Positions 1-9,159 of a DNA stretch of 64,000 nucleotides are shown piece after piece. Position 1 is the stretch's first letter. Each line of letters begins with the position of its first letter. The position numbers and the translations under genes were made by a program. Origin of the DNA: Mucilaginibacter endophyticus (GTDB lineage: Bacteria > Bacteroidota > Bacteroidia > Sphingobacteriales > Sphingobacteriaceae); NCBI RefSeq assembly GCF_003351025.1, contig NZ_QPCG01000005.1, positions 273,932 to 337,931 of the forward strand. The letters run 5' to 3'. Under the pieces are notes generated by a model. It was not told the origin of the DNA, searched no databases, and saw only the letters and a list, made by a program, of their open reading frames with translations.

Positions 1-292
1 AACCCAGGCTAACTACGCTGATGGTAAGATTTTGTTTGAGCATTTCTGCTCTCCTTGCCATGGTGTTAACGGACAGGGTGACGGATTAGTGGTTCAGCAC
101 GGTTATCCGGCCCCTCCATCATATTCAAAAGGCCAGTCATCACGCGGTGGTAACATGAAAGACCTTACAGACGGTAAAATTTATCATACCATTACTTACG
201 GTGTAAATGCTATGGGTTCATACGCTTCTCAGCTTGCTCCCGAAGAACGCTGGAAAGTGATCATGTATGTTCACCATTTACAAACCTTATAA
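1..292 (+). CDS. actE: Alternative complex III monoheme cytochrome c subunit (ActE), 5'-truncated
   Basis: The reading frame is open from base 2, so the gene enters from the left edge; 96 C-terminal residues are visible. A c-type heme motif CSPCH lies at visible residues 16-20, and a Met in the segment AMGSYASQL is a plausible axial ligand. The protein would be a periplasmic or outer-leaflet monoheme cytochrome c that passes electrons from quinol oxidation towards the oxidase. The next gene is actF, which is the normal order in alternative complex III operons (actA-B-C-D-E-F), so this is most likely the ActE subunit. The rest of the operon lies outside the window. A generic cytochrome c is the only alternative. 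Confidence 0.85.
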   Translation, partial: TQANYADGKILFEHFCSPCHGVNGQGDGLVVQHGYPAPPSYSKGQSSRGGNMKDLTDGKIYHTITYGVNAMGSYASQLAPEERWKVIMYVHHLQTL

Positions 293-305
293 GAAAAAGA
301 TATTA

Positions 306-1574
306 ATGAAGACTCATAATAATTTTGACGGGCAATACGAATTTGTCGGCAAAGCCAAAACATGGAGCTTGATATGCATCGTGATTGGTTTGGTTGCCAT
401 ACTTGGTGGCTTTGCGCTTGGTCAAGCCGAGCGTACTTTTGCCAACCTATTGCTGATGACCTACTACTTTGCAGCGGTTTGTATGTGCGGTATTTTCTTT
501 TGCGCCGTACAATATGCAGCTCAGGCAGGTTGGTCTGCATCAATGATCAGGATCCCTCAGGCTTTCGGTAAAGTTTTGCCGATTGCGGCAGTTACCCTTA
601 TTTTGGTAGTAATTGCAGGGTTTTCATTAACACATACAGTAACCAACGAGGAAGGTAAGCAGGTTGTTGCCCCTTACTTATATAAAATTTGGGCTGCTGT
701 TGGCGTTACTGATCCTCACAGCGAAAACTATAATGCTATCATCGCTGGTAAAGCAGGTTACATGAACAAAGTAGGATTTGTGATCCGTTTGATCTGTTTC
801 CTTGGTTCATATTGCATATTCGGTCGTTTATTAGCTAAATATTCAGAAGCTGAAGACGATTTGGGCGGTATGTTCTACTACAAAAAGAGCTTTAACATGT
901 CATGTCTGTTCCTGGTGATCTTTGGTTTTACTACTCCTATCTACGCTTTTGATACTATTATGTCATTAGAAGCTGAGTGGTTTTCAACCATGTTTGGCTG
1001 GTATAACTTTGCTGCCATGTGGGTAAGCGGTTTATCGGTTATCACCCTTACATTGATCAGGTTGAAACGTATCGGTTATTTTGAATGGGTTAGTGAAGAT
1101 CACATGCATAGCTTAACCAAGTTCATCTTCGGTTTCTCTATCTTCTGGACTTACGTATGGTTTGCTCAGTTCTTGCTGATCTACTATGCTAACATGCCTG
1201 AAGAAACTGTTTACTTCTTTAAACGTTGGGAGCCAGAGTTTAAACCATGGTTCTGGATTAACATTGTTGTTAACTTCCTTACTCCGTTATTGGTGTTGAT
1301 GTCACGTGACTCTAAACGTATCTATCGTACAGTTGAGATTATGTGTATCATCCTGATCGTTGGTCACTGGTTAGATTACTTTATGATGATCATGCCTGGT
1401 ACAGTTGGCCCAACTTCATCATGGTTAACTGAAATTGGCCCGATTGAGATAGGCGTATTCGTAGGTTTCGGTGGTTTATTTACTTTCACAGCGATGACTG
1501 CTTTAACCAAGTTCAAGTCGCTTGTTCCTAAAAAACACCCGTTCTTGCAGGAAAGCCTTCATCATCACATATAA
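306..1574 (+). CDS. actF: Alternative complex III integral membrane subunit ActF (quinol:cytochrome c oxidoreductase)
   Basis: A 422-residue polytopic protein with about ten hydrophobic segments. It resembles the ActF/NrfD-like membrane subunit of alternative complex III, which oxidises menaquinol and replaces the bc1 complex in many Bacteroidota. I chose the ATG at 306 because it gives the family-like N-terminus MKTHNNFDGQYEF; the upstream in-frame codons overlap actE. It starts 13 bases after the actE stop and is followed by the oxidase genes, consistent with a functional association of the two complexes. Membrane-embedded acidic and aromatic residues are abundant, but I did not map a quinone site. 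Confidence 0.9.
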   Translation: MKTHNNFDGQYEFVGKAKTWSLICIVIGLVAILGGFALGQAERTFANLLLMTYYFAAVCMCGIFFCAVQYAAQAGWSASMIRIPQAFGKVLPIAAVTLILVVIAGFSLTHTVTNEEGKQVVAPYLYKIWAAVGVTDPHSENYNAIIAGKAGYMNKVGFVIRLICFLGSYCIFGRLLAKYSEAEDDLGGMFYYKKSFNMSCLFLVIFGFTTPIYAFDTIMSLEAEWFSTMFGWYNFAAMWVSGLSVITLTLIRLKRIGYFEWVSEDHMHSLTKFIFGFSIFWTYVWFAQFLLIYYANMPEETVYFFKRWEPEFKPWFWINIVVNFLTPLLVLMSRDSKRIYRTVEIMCIILIVGHWLDYFMMIMPGTVGPTSSWLTEIGPIEIGVFVGFGGLFTFTAMTALTKFKSLVPKKHPFLQESLHHHI

Positions 1575-1581
1575 TAATTAT

Positions 1582-1589
1582 TACATTTG
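1582..1589 (+). promoter_or_regulatory. Possible Bacteroidota -7 element ahead of coxB
   Basis: TACATTTG matches the TAnnTTTG -7 consensus of Bacteroidota and lies in the actF-coxB gap, 35 bases before the coxB start. No clear TTTG -33 box was seen at the expected spacing. It may give the oxidase genes an extra promoter inside the larger operon. Confidence 0.35.
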
Positions 1590-1623
1590 CACCAAAATAC
1601 AGAATACCAAACAGCTTACTAAA

Positions 1624-2808
1624 ATGGGATTCAGAAAACTAATAAATTCTAAAAAATTACTATCGTTCTTCGCTGCGTTTATGCTCCTGGGCACAAACCT
1701 GCTGATGGCGCAAACTGCGGCCGCAGGTGCGGCACAGGAGGAAGCCCCTAAGGTTGACTGGACCGGGGTAGCATATTATGTAGCTATATTTTTCCTGATC
1801 TGTTTAGGTATTGCTATTGTTGGCAAAATCCTTAAGATATATGACCTTACCCTGAAAATGCAGGGTAAAAAAGGTATCAAATGGAACAACATTATGGCGG
1901 TGATCTGTATCATCTTCCTTCTTGCTGGTCTTTATGGTTCTTACTGGTCATTTACTGAACAAGGCAGCATGACTTTGCCAGAAGCTGCATCAGCTCACGG
2001 TGTTAAAATAGATGAGATGTTTACCGTCACTACTGTTTTAACGATGATAGTATTTTTCGTTACCCAGATCTTGCTGTTTACATTCCTGTTCCGGTACCGT
2101 CATTCTGATAAACGTCGTGCGCACTTCCTGCCTCACAATAACACCATCGAGAAAGTTTGGACAATTGCTCCGGCTATCGTTCTTACCATCCTGGTAGTAT
2201 TTGGTTTCTTTACCTGGCAGAAGATCATGAACAGCGAGAACCTTAAGGATGATATCAACATCGACGTAACCGGTCACCAGTTTGCATGGGAACTACGTTA
2301 CCCTGGTAAAGATGGTGTATTGGGCCCTAAAGATTTCCGTTTGGTTACAGGTGCAAATAACCTGGGTGTTAACTTCAAAAAGAAAAGCAGCTTTGATGAT
2401 TTAAAGGTTGATACTATGTATCTGCCGGTTAATAAATCAATCAGGTTGAATATCCTTGCTCAGGACGTGATCCATAGTGTTTACATGCCTCACTTCAGAG
2501 TTCAATTGAACGCTGTACCTGGTTTGCCAACCTTCTTTAAATTTACCCCAACTATTACTACCGCTCAAATGCGGACTAAATTGGACGATCCTAAATTTGA
2601 ATATACCCTTTACTGCAACAAAATATGCGGTGGAAGCCACTACAACATGCAAAAAGTTGTACGTGTTGTTACCGAAGCCGAATATCAGTCATGGCTGTCA
2701 AGGCAAAAGCCTTACCTGAATGACGCTTTAAGAAAAGAGCTTCATTTTGCAGCAGCAAACAGCGAGCAGAGCGGTGCTTCAACAAATAGGATAGCGTTAA
2801 ATAATTAA
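1624..2808 (+). CDS. coxB: Cytochrome c oxidase subunit II
   Basis: This 394-residue protein has a signal peptide, two or three membrane segments and a C-terminal cupredoxin domain carrying the binuclear CuA centre. The CuA ligands are visible in CNKICGGSHYNM (two Cys, His, Met), with a further His in the VIHSVYMPHF segment. It accepts electrons from cytochrome c and passes them to subunit I. I chose the ATG at 1624, just ahead of a signal-peptide-like stretch; the longer frame overlaps actF. An extra N-terminal hydrophobic region before the usual two helices is seen in Bacteroidota homologues. No heme c domain is fused, so this is aa3-type rather than a fused caa3 subunit. Confidence 0.95.
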   Translation: MGFRKLINSKKLLSFFAAFMLLGTNLLMAQTAAAGAAQEEAPKVDWTGVAYYVAIFFLICLGIAIVGKILKIYDLTLKMQGKKGIKWNNIMAVICIIFLLAGLYGSYWSFTEQGSMTLPEAASAHGVKIDEMFTVTTVLTMIVFFVTQILLFTFLFRYRHSDKRRAHFLPHNNTIEKVWTIAPAIVLTILVVFGFFTWQKIMNSENLKDDINIDVTGHQFAWELRYPGKDGVLGPKDFRLVTGANNLGVNFKKKSSFDDLKVDTMYLPVNKSIRLNILAQDVIHSVYMPHFRVQLNAVPGLPTFFKFTPTITTAQMRTKLDDPKFEYTLYCNKICGGSHYNMQKVVRVVTEAEYQSWLSRQKPYLNDALRKELHFAAANSEQSGASTNRIALNN

Positions 2809-2828
2809 TAAAGATAAGAAAGATAGAT

Positions 2829-4718
2829 ATGTCAACATTAGCAGTTCACGACCACGCAGGAACACACCACGACGAACACGGTCACGAACATCACCATGAC
2901 CAATCATTCCTGTCTAAATATGTATTTAGCATGGACCACAAGATGATTGCCAAGCAATTCCTGATCACAGGTATTACTATGGCGGTTATCGCAATGATTT
3001 TGTCAATCCTGTTTAGGATCCAACTTGCTTACCCTGATAAAACATTCCCGCTGTTAACTACCCTGTTAGGTCGTTTTGCTCCTAACGGTCGTATCAGCCC
3101 CGATTTTTACCTGGCTTTGGTTACCATTCACGGTACCATCATGGTATTCTTCGTATTAACTGCCGGCTTGAGCGGTACTTTTGCCAACTTATTAATTCCA
3201 TTGCAGGTAGGTGCACGTGATATGGCTTCGCCTTTCATGAACATGCTTTCATACTGGTTCTTCTTTTTAGCCAGCGTTATCATGTTGTCATCATTCTTTG
3301 TACAAAAAGGCCCTGCCAGTGGTGGCTGGACAATTTACCCGCCGTTATCTGCATTGCCTAAAGCGATGCCAGGCTCTGGTGAAGGTATGACCCTTTGGTT
3401 AATTAGTATGGTATTGTTCGTAGCATCATCATTAATGGGTGGTATCAACTACGTAAGTACTGTATTAAACATGCGTACAAAAGGTATGGACCTTTGGAAA
3501 ATGCCTTTAACTATCTGGGCATTATTCCTTACAGCTATCTTAGGTATCCTTGCATTCCCGGTTTTAGTTGCCGGTGTTGTATTGTTGATATTTGACCGTA
3601 GCGTTGGTACAAGCTTCTATTTATCTGATATCGTATTGAACGGCGTACAGCAACCATTTGAAGGTGGTAGCCCGATCCTGTTCCAGCACTTATTCTGGTT
3701 CTTAGGTCACCCGGAAGTATATATCGTAATTATGCCTGCGATGGGTATCTCATCTGAGATAATGTCGGTAAACTCACGCAAACCTATCTTTGGTTACCAT
3801 GCGATGGTTTACTCTTTGATCGGTATCACTGTATTATCGTTCATCGTATGGGGCCACCACATGTTTGTTACCGGTATGAACCCGTTCCTTGGTGGTGTGT
3901 TCATGATCACTACGCTGATCATCGCTGTACCATCGGCTGTAAAAACATTCAACTGGTTAGCTACACTTTGGCGTGGTAACATCAGGTTTACGCCTGCTAT
4001 GTTGTTCGCTATCGGTATGGTGTCGTTCTTCATCTCTGGTGGTTTAACAGGTATCTTCCTGGGTAACGCTGCTTTGGATATCAACTTACATGATACTTAT
4101 TTCGTAGTTGCTCACTTTCACCTCGTAATGGGTTCTGCTGCTATATTTGGTATGCTTGCAGGTGTTTACCACTGGTTCCCTAAAATGTTCGGCCGTATGA
4201 TGGACGAGAAATTAGGTTACCTGCACTTCTGGTTAACATTTATCTGTGCTTACCTGGTATTCTTCCCAATGCACTTTATGGGTCTTGACGGTGTGCCACG
4301 TAGGTACTATGCCTTCACCGAATTTGCTTCAATGCAAAAATGGTTAACCATCAATACCTTTGTTACCTGGGCTGCTATTATCGCCGCGCTTACACAGTTT
4401 GGTTTCCTTTACAACTTCTTTGTATCAATCTTCAAAGGACAGAAAGCAACTCAAAACCCATGGGAGTCAAATACTTTAGAGTGGACTACTCCTGTTGAGC
4501 ACCTGCATGGCAACTGGCCAGGTGAAATCCCAACTGTTTACCGTTGGCCATATGACTACAGCAAACCAGGTGCAGAAGAGGATTATATCCCACAAACTGT
4601 TCCTTACTCGCAAACAATGAGCTCGAACCAGCCTCACGATTTTGAAGATAATCCTGCAGGTTTAGAAGAACTGAACAAGTTTACAAGTACGCTGAAAGCA
4701 AACGAACAAGTAAAATAA
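2829..4718 (+). CDS. coxA: Cytochrome c oxidase subunit I
   Basis: The 629-residue catalytic subunit of the heme-copper oxidase reduces O2 to water and pumps protons. Visible ligands are H101 (heme a, TIHGTIM), H294 and Y298 (CuB and the cross-linked Tyr in GHPEVY), H343 and H344 (CuB, WGHHMF), H429 (heme a3) and H431 (heme a) in VVAHFHLVMG. The GHPEVY form, with Glu before Val, is typical of the A1 type with a D-channel glutamate. The N-terminus is His-rich (residues 6-25), a common trait of Bacteroidota versions. It follows coxB after 20 bases and is clearly in the same operon. Confidence 0.97.
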   Translation: MSTLAVHDHAGTHHDEHGHEHHHDQSFLSKYVFSMDHKMIAKQFLITGITMAVIAMILSILFRIQLAYPDKTFPLLTTLLGRFAPNGRISPDFYLALVTIHGTIMVFFVLTAGLSGTFANLLIPLQVGARDMASPFMNMLSYWFFFLASVIMLSSFFVQKGPASGGWTIYPPLSALPKAMPGSGEGMTLWLISMVLFVASSLMGGINYVSTVLNMRTKGMDLWKMPLTIWALFLTAILGILAFPVLVAGVVLLIFDRSVGTSFYLSDIVLNGVQQPFEGGSPILFQHLFWFLGHPEVYIVIMPAMGISSEIMSVNSRKPIFGYHAMVYSLIGITVLSFIVWGHHMFVTGMNPFLGGVFMITTLIIAVPSAVKTFNWLATLWRGNIRFTPAMLFAIGMVSFFISGGLTGIFLGNAALDINLHDTYFVVAHFHLVMGSAAIFGMLAGVYHWFPKMFGRMMDEKLGYLHFWLTFICAYLVFFPMHFMGLDGVPRRYYAFTEFASMQKWLTINTFVTWAAIIAALTQFGFLYNFFVSIFKGQKATQNPWESNTLEWTTPVEHLHGNWPGEIPTVYRWPYDYSKPGAEEDYIPQTVPYSQTMSSNQPHDFEDNPAGLEELNKFTSTLKANEQVK

Positions 4719-4738
4719 TTTTAATACTTATCTGATCT

Positions 4739-4839
4739 TTTAGGGTACCAGTTAAGTCTTAAGTCGGAAGTTTTAAGTACGAGGTTTAACAACTGAGAAC
4801 TTATTGCTTGGAACTTCCGGCTTGGCAGGTACCCTAAAT
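4739..4839. repeat. Imperfect long hairpin spacer between coxA and ctaA
   Basis: Eleven-base arms TTTAGGGTACC (4739-4749) and GGTACCCTAAA (4829-4839) enclose a spacer with further inverted words (CGGAAGTT against AACTTCCG) and repeated AAGT/TTAAG words. It could act as an attenuator or mRNA-stability element between the structural oxidase genes and the heme-modifying genes. No T-run directly follows the right arm, so it is not a classical terminator. Confidence 0.6.
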
Positions 4840-4856
4840 TTTTAGAAATATTTTAG

Positions 4857-5915
4857 ATGAGCACAGCCGCAAAAAATAGGTTTCAAAAGATCAATATTAC
4901 AACCATTGTTCTGCTGTTTGTTTTGATTCTTGCCGGTGGTGTTGTACGTAGCTCGGGTTCAGGTATGGGTTGTCCCGACTGGCCAAAATGTTTCGGAAGG
5001 TATATCCCACCTACCGATATAAGCGATCTCCCAAAAGATTACAAGCAAAAATATGTTGCCAAACGCCTGGAGAAGAACCAGCGTTTTGCTAAAACACTTG
5101 ATGTGTTTGGCTACAGCGACTTGGCTAAACGTATCCGCGAAGACCGTTCTATCCTTGTTCCTGAAGATTTTAATGCAGGTAAAACCTGGACTGAATATAT
5201 AAATCGTTTAGTTGGTGCGTTATCCGGCTTCTTCCTGTTGCTTTCGGTGGTATTTTCTTTTAGCTATTGGAAAACAGATAAGAGGATAGCTATCCTGAGC
5301 ATATTCAATCTTGTTTTGGTTGGATTTCAGGCCTGGTTGGGTTCAATTGTAGTATCTACCAATTTAGTAGCCTGGATAGTTACTGTACATATGCTTTTAG
5401 CCCTGGCCATTTTAGCGATTTGTATTTACACTTACCACGTTGCGAAGATCTCCGGAAAGAAAACTGCGGGTTCAACGCCTTTGGTTTACATCATAACACT
5501 TGCAGCAGTTTTTGTAAGTATCCTGCAGATCGCTTTCGGTACTGAAGTTAGGGAGAAGATAGACGCGGTTGCTAACCATTTTCAGGGCGGTTACCGCAAA
5601 GATTGGATTACTAACGCCGGCGAGATATTTCAGCATCACAGGGATATCGCTATCCTGGTATTGGTGCTTAACGTGGCTTTATTTGTTTTGATCCGTAAGG
5701 GCTTTAACAGGCATTCTATTCAACAACAGTTGATGAGCTTTACATTTTTAATGATCACGCTACAGATAGTAACCGGGATCTTATTATCATACCTCGCTTT
5801 GCCGCCGGTTGCCCAGGCCGCACATATTGTACTGGCGAGTTTAATATTTGGGGCACAGTTTTATTTGCTTTTGAATTTATTTCAAGGTGTTAAGGGTAGG
5901 GAGGTAAGCAGATGA
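4857..5915 (+). CDS. ctaA: Heme A synthase (COX15/CtaA family)
   Basis: This 352-residue polytopic membrane protein oxidises the C8 methyl group of heme O to a formyl group, making heme A for subunit I. The N-terminus has the family signature GGVVRSSGSGMGCPDWPKCFG (two Cys), and the conserved His positions occur in EYINRLVGALSG, TVHMLLALA, FQHHRDIAI and QAAHIVLASL. Length and about eight hydrophobic segments fit the family, with a longer first periplasmic loop (residues about 45-110) as in Bacteroidota. The stop overlaps the ctaB start by four bases (ATGA), so translation is probably coupled. Confidence 0.95.
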   Translation: MSTAAKNRFQKINITTIVLLFVLILAGGVVRSSGSGMGCPDWPKCFGRYIPPTDISDLPKDYKQKYVAKRLEKNQRFAKTLDVFGYSDLAKRIREDRSILVPEDFNAGKTWTEYINRLVGALSGFFLLLSVVFSFSYWKTDKRIAILSIFNLVLVGFQAWLGSIVVSTNLVAWIVTVHMLLALAILAICIYTYHVAKISGKKTAGSTPLVYIITLAAVFVSILQIAFGTEVREKIDAVANHFQGGYRKDWITNAGEIFQHHRDIAILVLVLNVALFVLIRKGFNRHSIQQQLMSFTFLMITLQIVTGILLSYLALPPVAQAAHIVLASLIFGAQFYLLLNLFQGVKGREVSR

Positions 5916-6775
5916 AATGGGCTGATTTTTCAAAACTAATTAAAACGAGGCTCACCTCGTTGGTGGTGTTTTCGGCATCAATATCATTTTTAATCGGAAG
6001 CCGTGCAAACGGTCATATCGTTTGGATTGATTGGGTAAAACTTATCATTGGTGGTTTCCTGGTTACATCAGCTGCTAATGCTTTTAACGAGATCATCGAA
6101 AAGGATCTTGATAAGCTGATGAAGCGCACCATGGACCGCCCGATTCCTTCCGGTAAAATGACTACCGGTCAGGCATTGGTGTTGGGTTTAGGTATGGGCA
6201 TGGCTGGTACTTACCTGCTTGGCAGTTTAAACCTGTTAACAGGATTATTATCAGTATTCTCGATATTATTATACGCGTTTGCTTATACACCGTTAAAGCG
6301 TAAATCGCCCATAGCGGTTTTTGTTGGCGCTATTCCCGGTGCTTTGCCTCCACTTATTGGTTATGTGGCCGCGCAGGTACACGGAAGGATCGATGAGATC
6401 GCGATAATTTTATTTTCGATCCAGTTTATCTGGCAATTTGTTCATTTCTGGGCTATTGCATGGGTTCTGGATGACGATTATAAGCTGGCCGGTTTTAGGT
6501 TGCTACCATCGGGTAAAAGAGATTTAACAAGTGCGGTAATTACGTTTATATTTGCCATTGTATTAGTACCTGTGAGCTTGCTGCCAACCATTTATGGTTA
6601 CGGAGGTTACTGGGTAGGGGGCGTATCGCTGATATGCAGCCTTATATTTTTGTACCAGTCATTTATGCTGTTGCATACCAGGCAAATACCCGAGGCCCGC
6701 AAATTAATGTTCGGCTCGTTTTTTTACCTGCCGGTAGTTCAGATAATGTTTTTAGTAGATTTTATAGTTAAGTGA
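5912..6775 (+). CDS. ctaB: Protoheme IX farnesyltransferase (heme O synthase)
   Basis: A 287-residue UbiA-family prenyltransferase that adds a farnesyl group to protoheme to form heme O, the substrate of the preceding heme A synthase. The Asp-rich motif is seen in NAFNEIIEKDLDKLMKRT with the DRPIPSGKM extension, and a second Asp motif in the VLDDDYKLAGFRLLP segment. About eight or nine membrane helices are predicted by eye. The gene overlaps ctaA by four bases and ends two bases before the next gene. The family is also called CyoE or COX10. Confidence 0.96.
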   Translation: MKWADFSKLIKTRLTSLVVFSASISFLIGSRANGHIVWIDWVKLIIGGFLVTSAANAFNEIIEKDLDKLMKRTMDRPIPSGKMTTGQALVLGLGMGMAGTYLLGSLNLLTGLLSVFSILLYAFAYTPLKRKSPIAVFVGAIPGALPPLIGYVAAQVHGRIDEIAIILFSIQFIWQFVHFWAIAWVLDDDYKLAGFRLLPSGKRDLTSAVITFIFAIVLVPVSLLPTIYGYGGYWVGGVSLICSLIFLYQSFMLLHTRQIPEARKLMFGSFFYLPVVQIMFLVDFIVK

Positions 6776-6776
6776 G

Positions 6777-7361
6777 ATGATGGCAAGGATGGAACAAGAT
6801 AACGACAGGCTTAACCTGGGTGCCAAAAAGTTTAACATGTGGATTTTCATATTCACATCGTTTATGCTTTTTGCAGCATTTACCAGTGGTTTTATTGTTT
6901 ATGCCGGTGGTAGTGGCCACGGTTTAAACGTGATCATGCCTCAGTCGTTTTTGTATAGCACTATTGTTATTGTATTAAGCAGCGGTACGTTGTTTTTGGC
7001 CTCGAGGGCTGCAAAAGCATTGCAGTTTGATAAGCAGAAGCTGTATTTATGGATCACGTTGGGCTTAGGTTTGGCATTTTTTGCCTTACAGATCTATGCC
7101 TGCTACGTGTTAACCTACAAAATGCAGATCTATTTTGTTGATCCTAATGCTTCACGTTCGTTTGTTTACGTTTTTGTAGGCGCGCATTTGGTGCACATTT
7201 TTGCCGCGCTGTTATTGTTAATAAATACGCTTATAGGTACATACCGTAATATCCCACAGGTACGGAATATGTTTAAGATGGAATTAACCTCCATTTTCTG
7301 GCATTTTCTCGATATTATATGGATTTATCTGTATGTTTTTTTACTTTTGAATCATAATTAA
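6777..7361 (+). CDS. Cytochrome c oxidase subunit III, short paralogue
   Basis: A 194-residue protein with five hydrophobic segments and the subunit III fold. Family features include GAHLVHIFAALLLLI and a C-terminal SIFWHFLDIIWIYLYVFLL, matching the WHFVDxVW signature of subunit III. It lies two bases after ctaB. ATG codons occur at 6777, 6780 and 6789; the first is kept because it is closest to ctaB. A second subunit III gene follows directly. Such pairs are common in Bacteroidota oxidase operons. Whether both sit in one complex cannot be told from sequence. Confidence 0.9.
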   Translation: MMARMEQDNDRLNLGAKKFNMWIFIFTSFMLFAAFTSGFIVYAGGSGHGLNVIMPQSFLYSTIVIVLSSGTLFLASRAAKALQFDKQKLYLWITLGLGLAFFALQIYACYVLTYKMQIYFVDPNASRSFVYVFVGAHLVHIFAALLLLINTLIGTYRNIPQVRNMFKMELTSIFWHFLDIIWIYLYVFLLLNHN

Positions 7362-7382
7362 TACACCCATAGATTAGTACAG

Positions 7383-8102
7383 ATGAGTACAACAGTTTCA
7401 CAAATTGACGAAGTAAAAACTTCGCCCTGGTCGGGAGGAAGATCCCCGTTCAACGTGGAGTACGGAAAAATAATGATGTGGTTTTTCCTCCTTTCGGATG
7501 CGTTCACCTTTTCATCATTATTGATAGCTTATGGTTCATTACGTTTCAGTGCAAGCGTATGGCCAGGTGCTGATAAGGTTTTTCAATCAGTACCGGGATT
7601 AGTTGATCACGGTGCACCACTGGTGTTTGTGGGTTTAATGACCTTCATCCTCATCGCAAGCTCTGTTACCATGGTATTAGCTGTTGAGGCTGGTCACCGT
7701 AACGCAAAAAGCGAAGTGGTAGGTTGGATGATAGCTACAGTTATTGGTGGTTTAATGTTCCTTGGCTGCCAGGCTTTGGAGTGGGGCCATTTACATCATG
7801 AAGGTTTCTGGTGGGGAAGTGTTCCTCCTGCAGAAGAGCTTAAAAAGTTATTCACGGGTGGTACCGAGGCTGTGCAGCATATGACTTCTCAGGAGTTTGC
7901 TAACCTGTTCTTTACCATCACAGGATTCCACGGTTTCCACGTATTTACGGGTGTTATTATTAACATTATCATCACGGTTAACGTGTTGATGGGCACATAC
8001 GAAAAACGCGGCAGTTATTTAATGGTTGAAAAAGTTGGTTTATACTGGCACTTTGTAGACCTTGTTTGGGTATTCGTATTTACATTCTTTTACTTAGTTT
8101 AA
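7383..8102 (+). CDS. coxC: Cytochrome c oxidase subunit III
   Basis: The 239-residue subunit III has the typical motif GFHGFHVFTGVIIN and the C-terminal signature YWHFVDLVWVFVFTFFYLV. Subunit III stabilises the catalytic core and may help proton uptake. An N-terminal soluble stretch (residues 1-25) precedes the first helix. It follows the shorter paralogue by 21 bases and is followed by subunit IV after 11 bases. Confidence 0.95.
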   Translation: MSTTVSQIDEVKTSPWSGGRSPFNVEYGKIMMWFFLLSDAFTFSSLLIAYGSLRFSASVWPGADKVFQSVPGLVDHGAPLVFVGLMTFILIASSVTMVLAVEAGHRNAKSEVVGWMIATVIGGLMFLGCQALEWGHLHHEGFWWGSVPPAEELKKLFTGGTEAVQHMTSQEFANLFFTITGFHGFHVFTGVIINIIITVNVLMGTYEKRGSYLMVEKVGLYWHFVDLVWVFVFTFFYLV

Positions 8103-8113
8103 AACATTTACAT

Positions 8114-8455
8114 ATGTCAGCAGAATCGCACGAAGTTCACCACGATGGTGAGCACGAATCAATGAGCAAAAAGCGTATATGGCAGGTAGCCGGTATATTA
8201 ACCTTTATTACTTGTATTGAGTTTATCATTGCGCTTGCTATAGTTCCAAGTCACCCCGAACTTTTGAAATATGCTAACCCTGTATACATTGTTTTAACTT
8301 TGTTTAAAGCATTTTATATAGTTGCATACTTTATGCACTTGAAGTTTGAAAAAATGGGGTTGATCCTTTCTTTAGTAATCCCAATTATATTTATAATCGG
8401 TTTAATCCTGGTACTTACAAACGAAAGCCACCACTGGGTTGACTTAAGGTTCTAA
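8114..8455 (+). CDS. coxD: Cytochrome c oxidase subunit IV (CtaF/CyoD-like)
   Basis: A 113-residue protein with a His/Glu-rich N-terminus (residues 1-20) and three hydrophobic segments (about 29-50, 58-77 and 85-105), matching prokaryotic cytochrome c oxidase subunit IV. Its role is assembly or stability of the CuB site. The ATG at 8114 is preferred; the longer in-frame alternative would overlap coxC by 37 bases. The stop and the next start share the sequence TAATG. Confidence 0.9.
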   Translation: MSAESHEVHHDGEHESMSKKRIWQVAGILTFITCIEFIIALAIVPSHPELLKYANPVYIVLTLFKAFYIVAYFMHLKFEKMGLILSLVIPIIFIIGLILVLTNESHHWVDLRF

Positions 8456-9153
8456 TGAACAAGGCTTCCATCTTAAAAAAGATTATGATCCTGGTGCTCA
8501 TCTTAGCAGTACCAGGATTTTTATATTATTTACTTACCGCAAAGGGTAAAAACAGGTATAAACCTCTCGCTGTTTTCGGCCCCAAGGAGGTTGCCAAAAC
8601 CGGCCATAAGTATCACGGCAAATATATCCCGGATACCATTTACCACACCATTCCTGATTTTAAACTTACCGACCAGGAAGGTAAACCGGTTACCTTATCT
8701 ACCCTAAAAGGAAAGATCTTTGTAGTAAACTTCTTTTACGCCAACTGCCCAACTGTTTGTCAAACCATCAATAAAAACATGAGTTGGCTGGTAGGAACGT
8801 ACTATAAAAACAAGATGGTTTATTTTCTGACCATCACTGTTGATCCAGAGCATGACACGCAGGAGGTACTAAATAAATACTTGCAAACCTTTAAGCCCGA
8901 ATCAAACCGCTGGCTGATGTGCAGCGGTGATACCTCATCTGTTTACAGCTTTGCACGCAATGGCCTTTTTGTTAACGCTGCAAGAGCCGGTAACGACTTT
9001 GTTTATAGTGATGACTTCGTGCTGATTGATCAGGAACATCGCATCAGAGGATACTACAAGGCCGCTGTAACCCCCGAGGTTAACCGCCTTAACGATGAGA
9101 TTAAAGTGCTTATTGCCGAAGAGCTTCGTAAAGTTGATAAGGCCCTATATTAA
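8455..9153 (+). CDS. SCO1/SenC family copper chaperone for CuA assembly
   Basis: A 232-residue membrane-anchored thioredoxin-fold protein. One N-terminal helix (about residues 8-28) is followed by the SCO domain. The copper motif CPTVC lies in NFFYANCPTVCQ and the distal His in LIDQEHRIRGYY; the VDPEHDT motif is also present. It delivers copper to, or reduces the cysteines of, CuA in subunit II. The start codon overlaps the coxD stop by one base, so translation is coupled. Placement in the oxidase operon agrees with that role. Confidence 0.95.
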   Translation: MNKASILKKIMILVLILAVPGFLYYLLTAKGKNRYKPLAVFGPKEVAKTGHKYHGKYIPDTIYHTIPDFKLTDQEGKPVTLSTLKGKIFVVNFFYANCPTVCQTINKNMSWLVGTYYKNKMVYFLTITVDPEHDTQEVLNKYLQTFKPESNRWLMCSGDTSSVYSFARNGLFVNAARAGNDFVYSDDFVLIDQEHRIRGYYKAAVTPEVNRLNDEIKVLIAEELRKVDKALY

Positions 9154-9159
9154 TTGACT

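Noticed and set aside
8066..8113. Upstream start for coxD
   Set aside because: It would overlap coxC by 37 bases and add a non-conserved hydrophobic extension; the ATG at 8114 has a normal 11-base gap.
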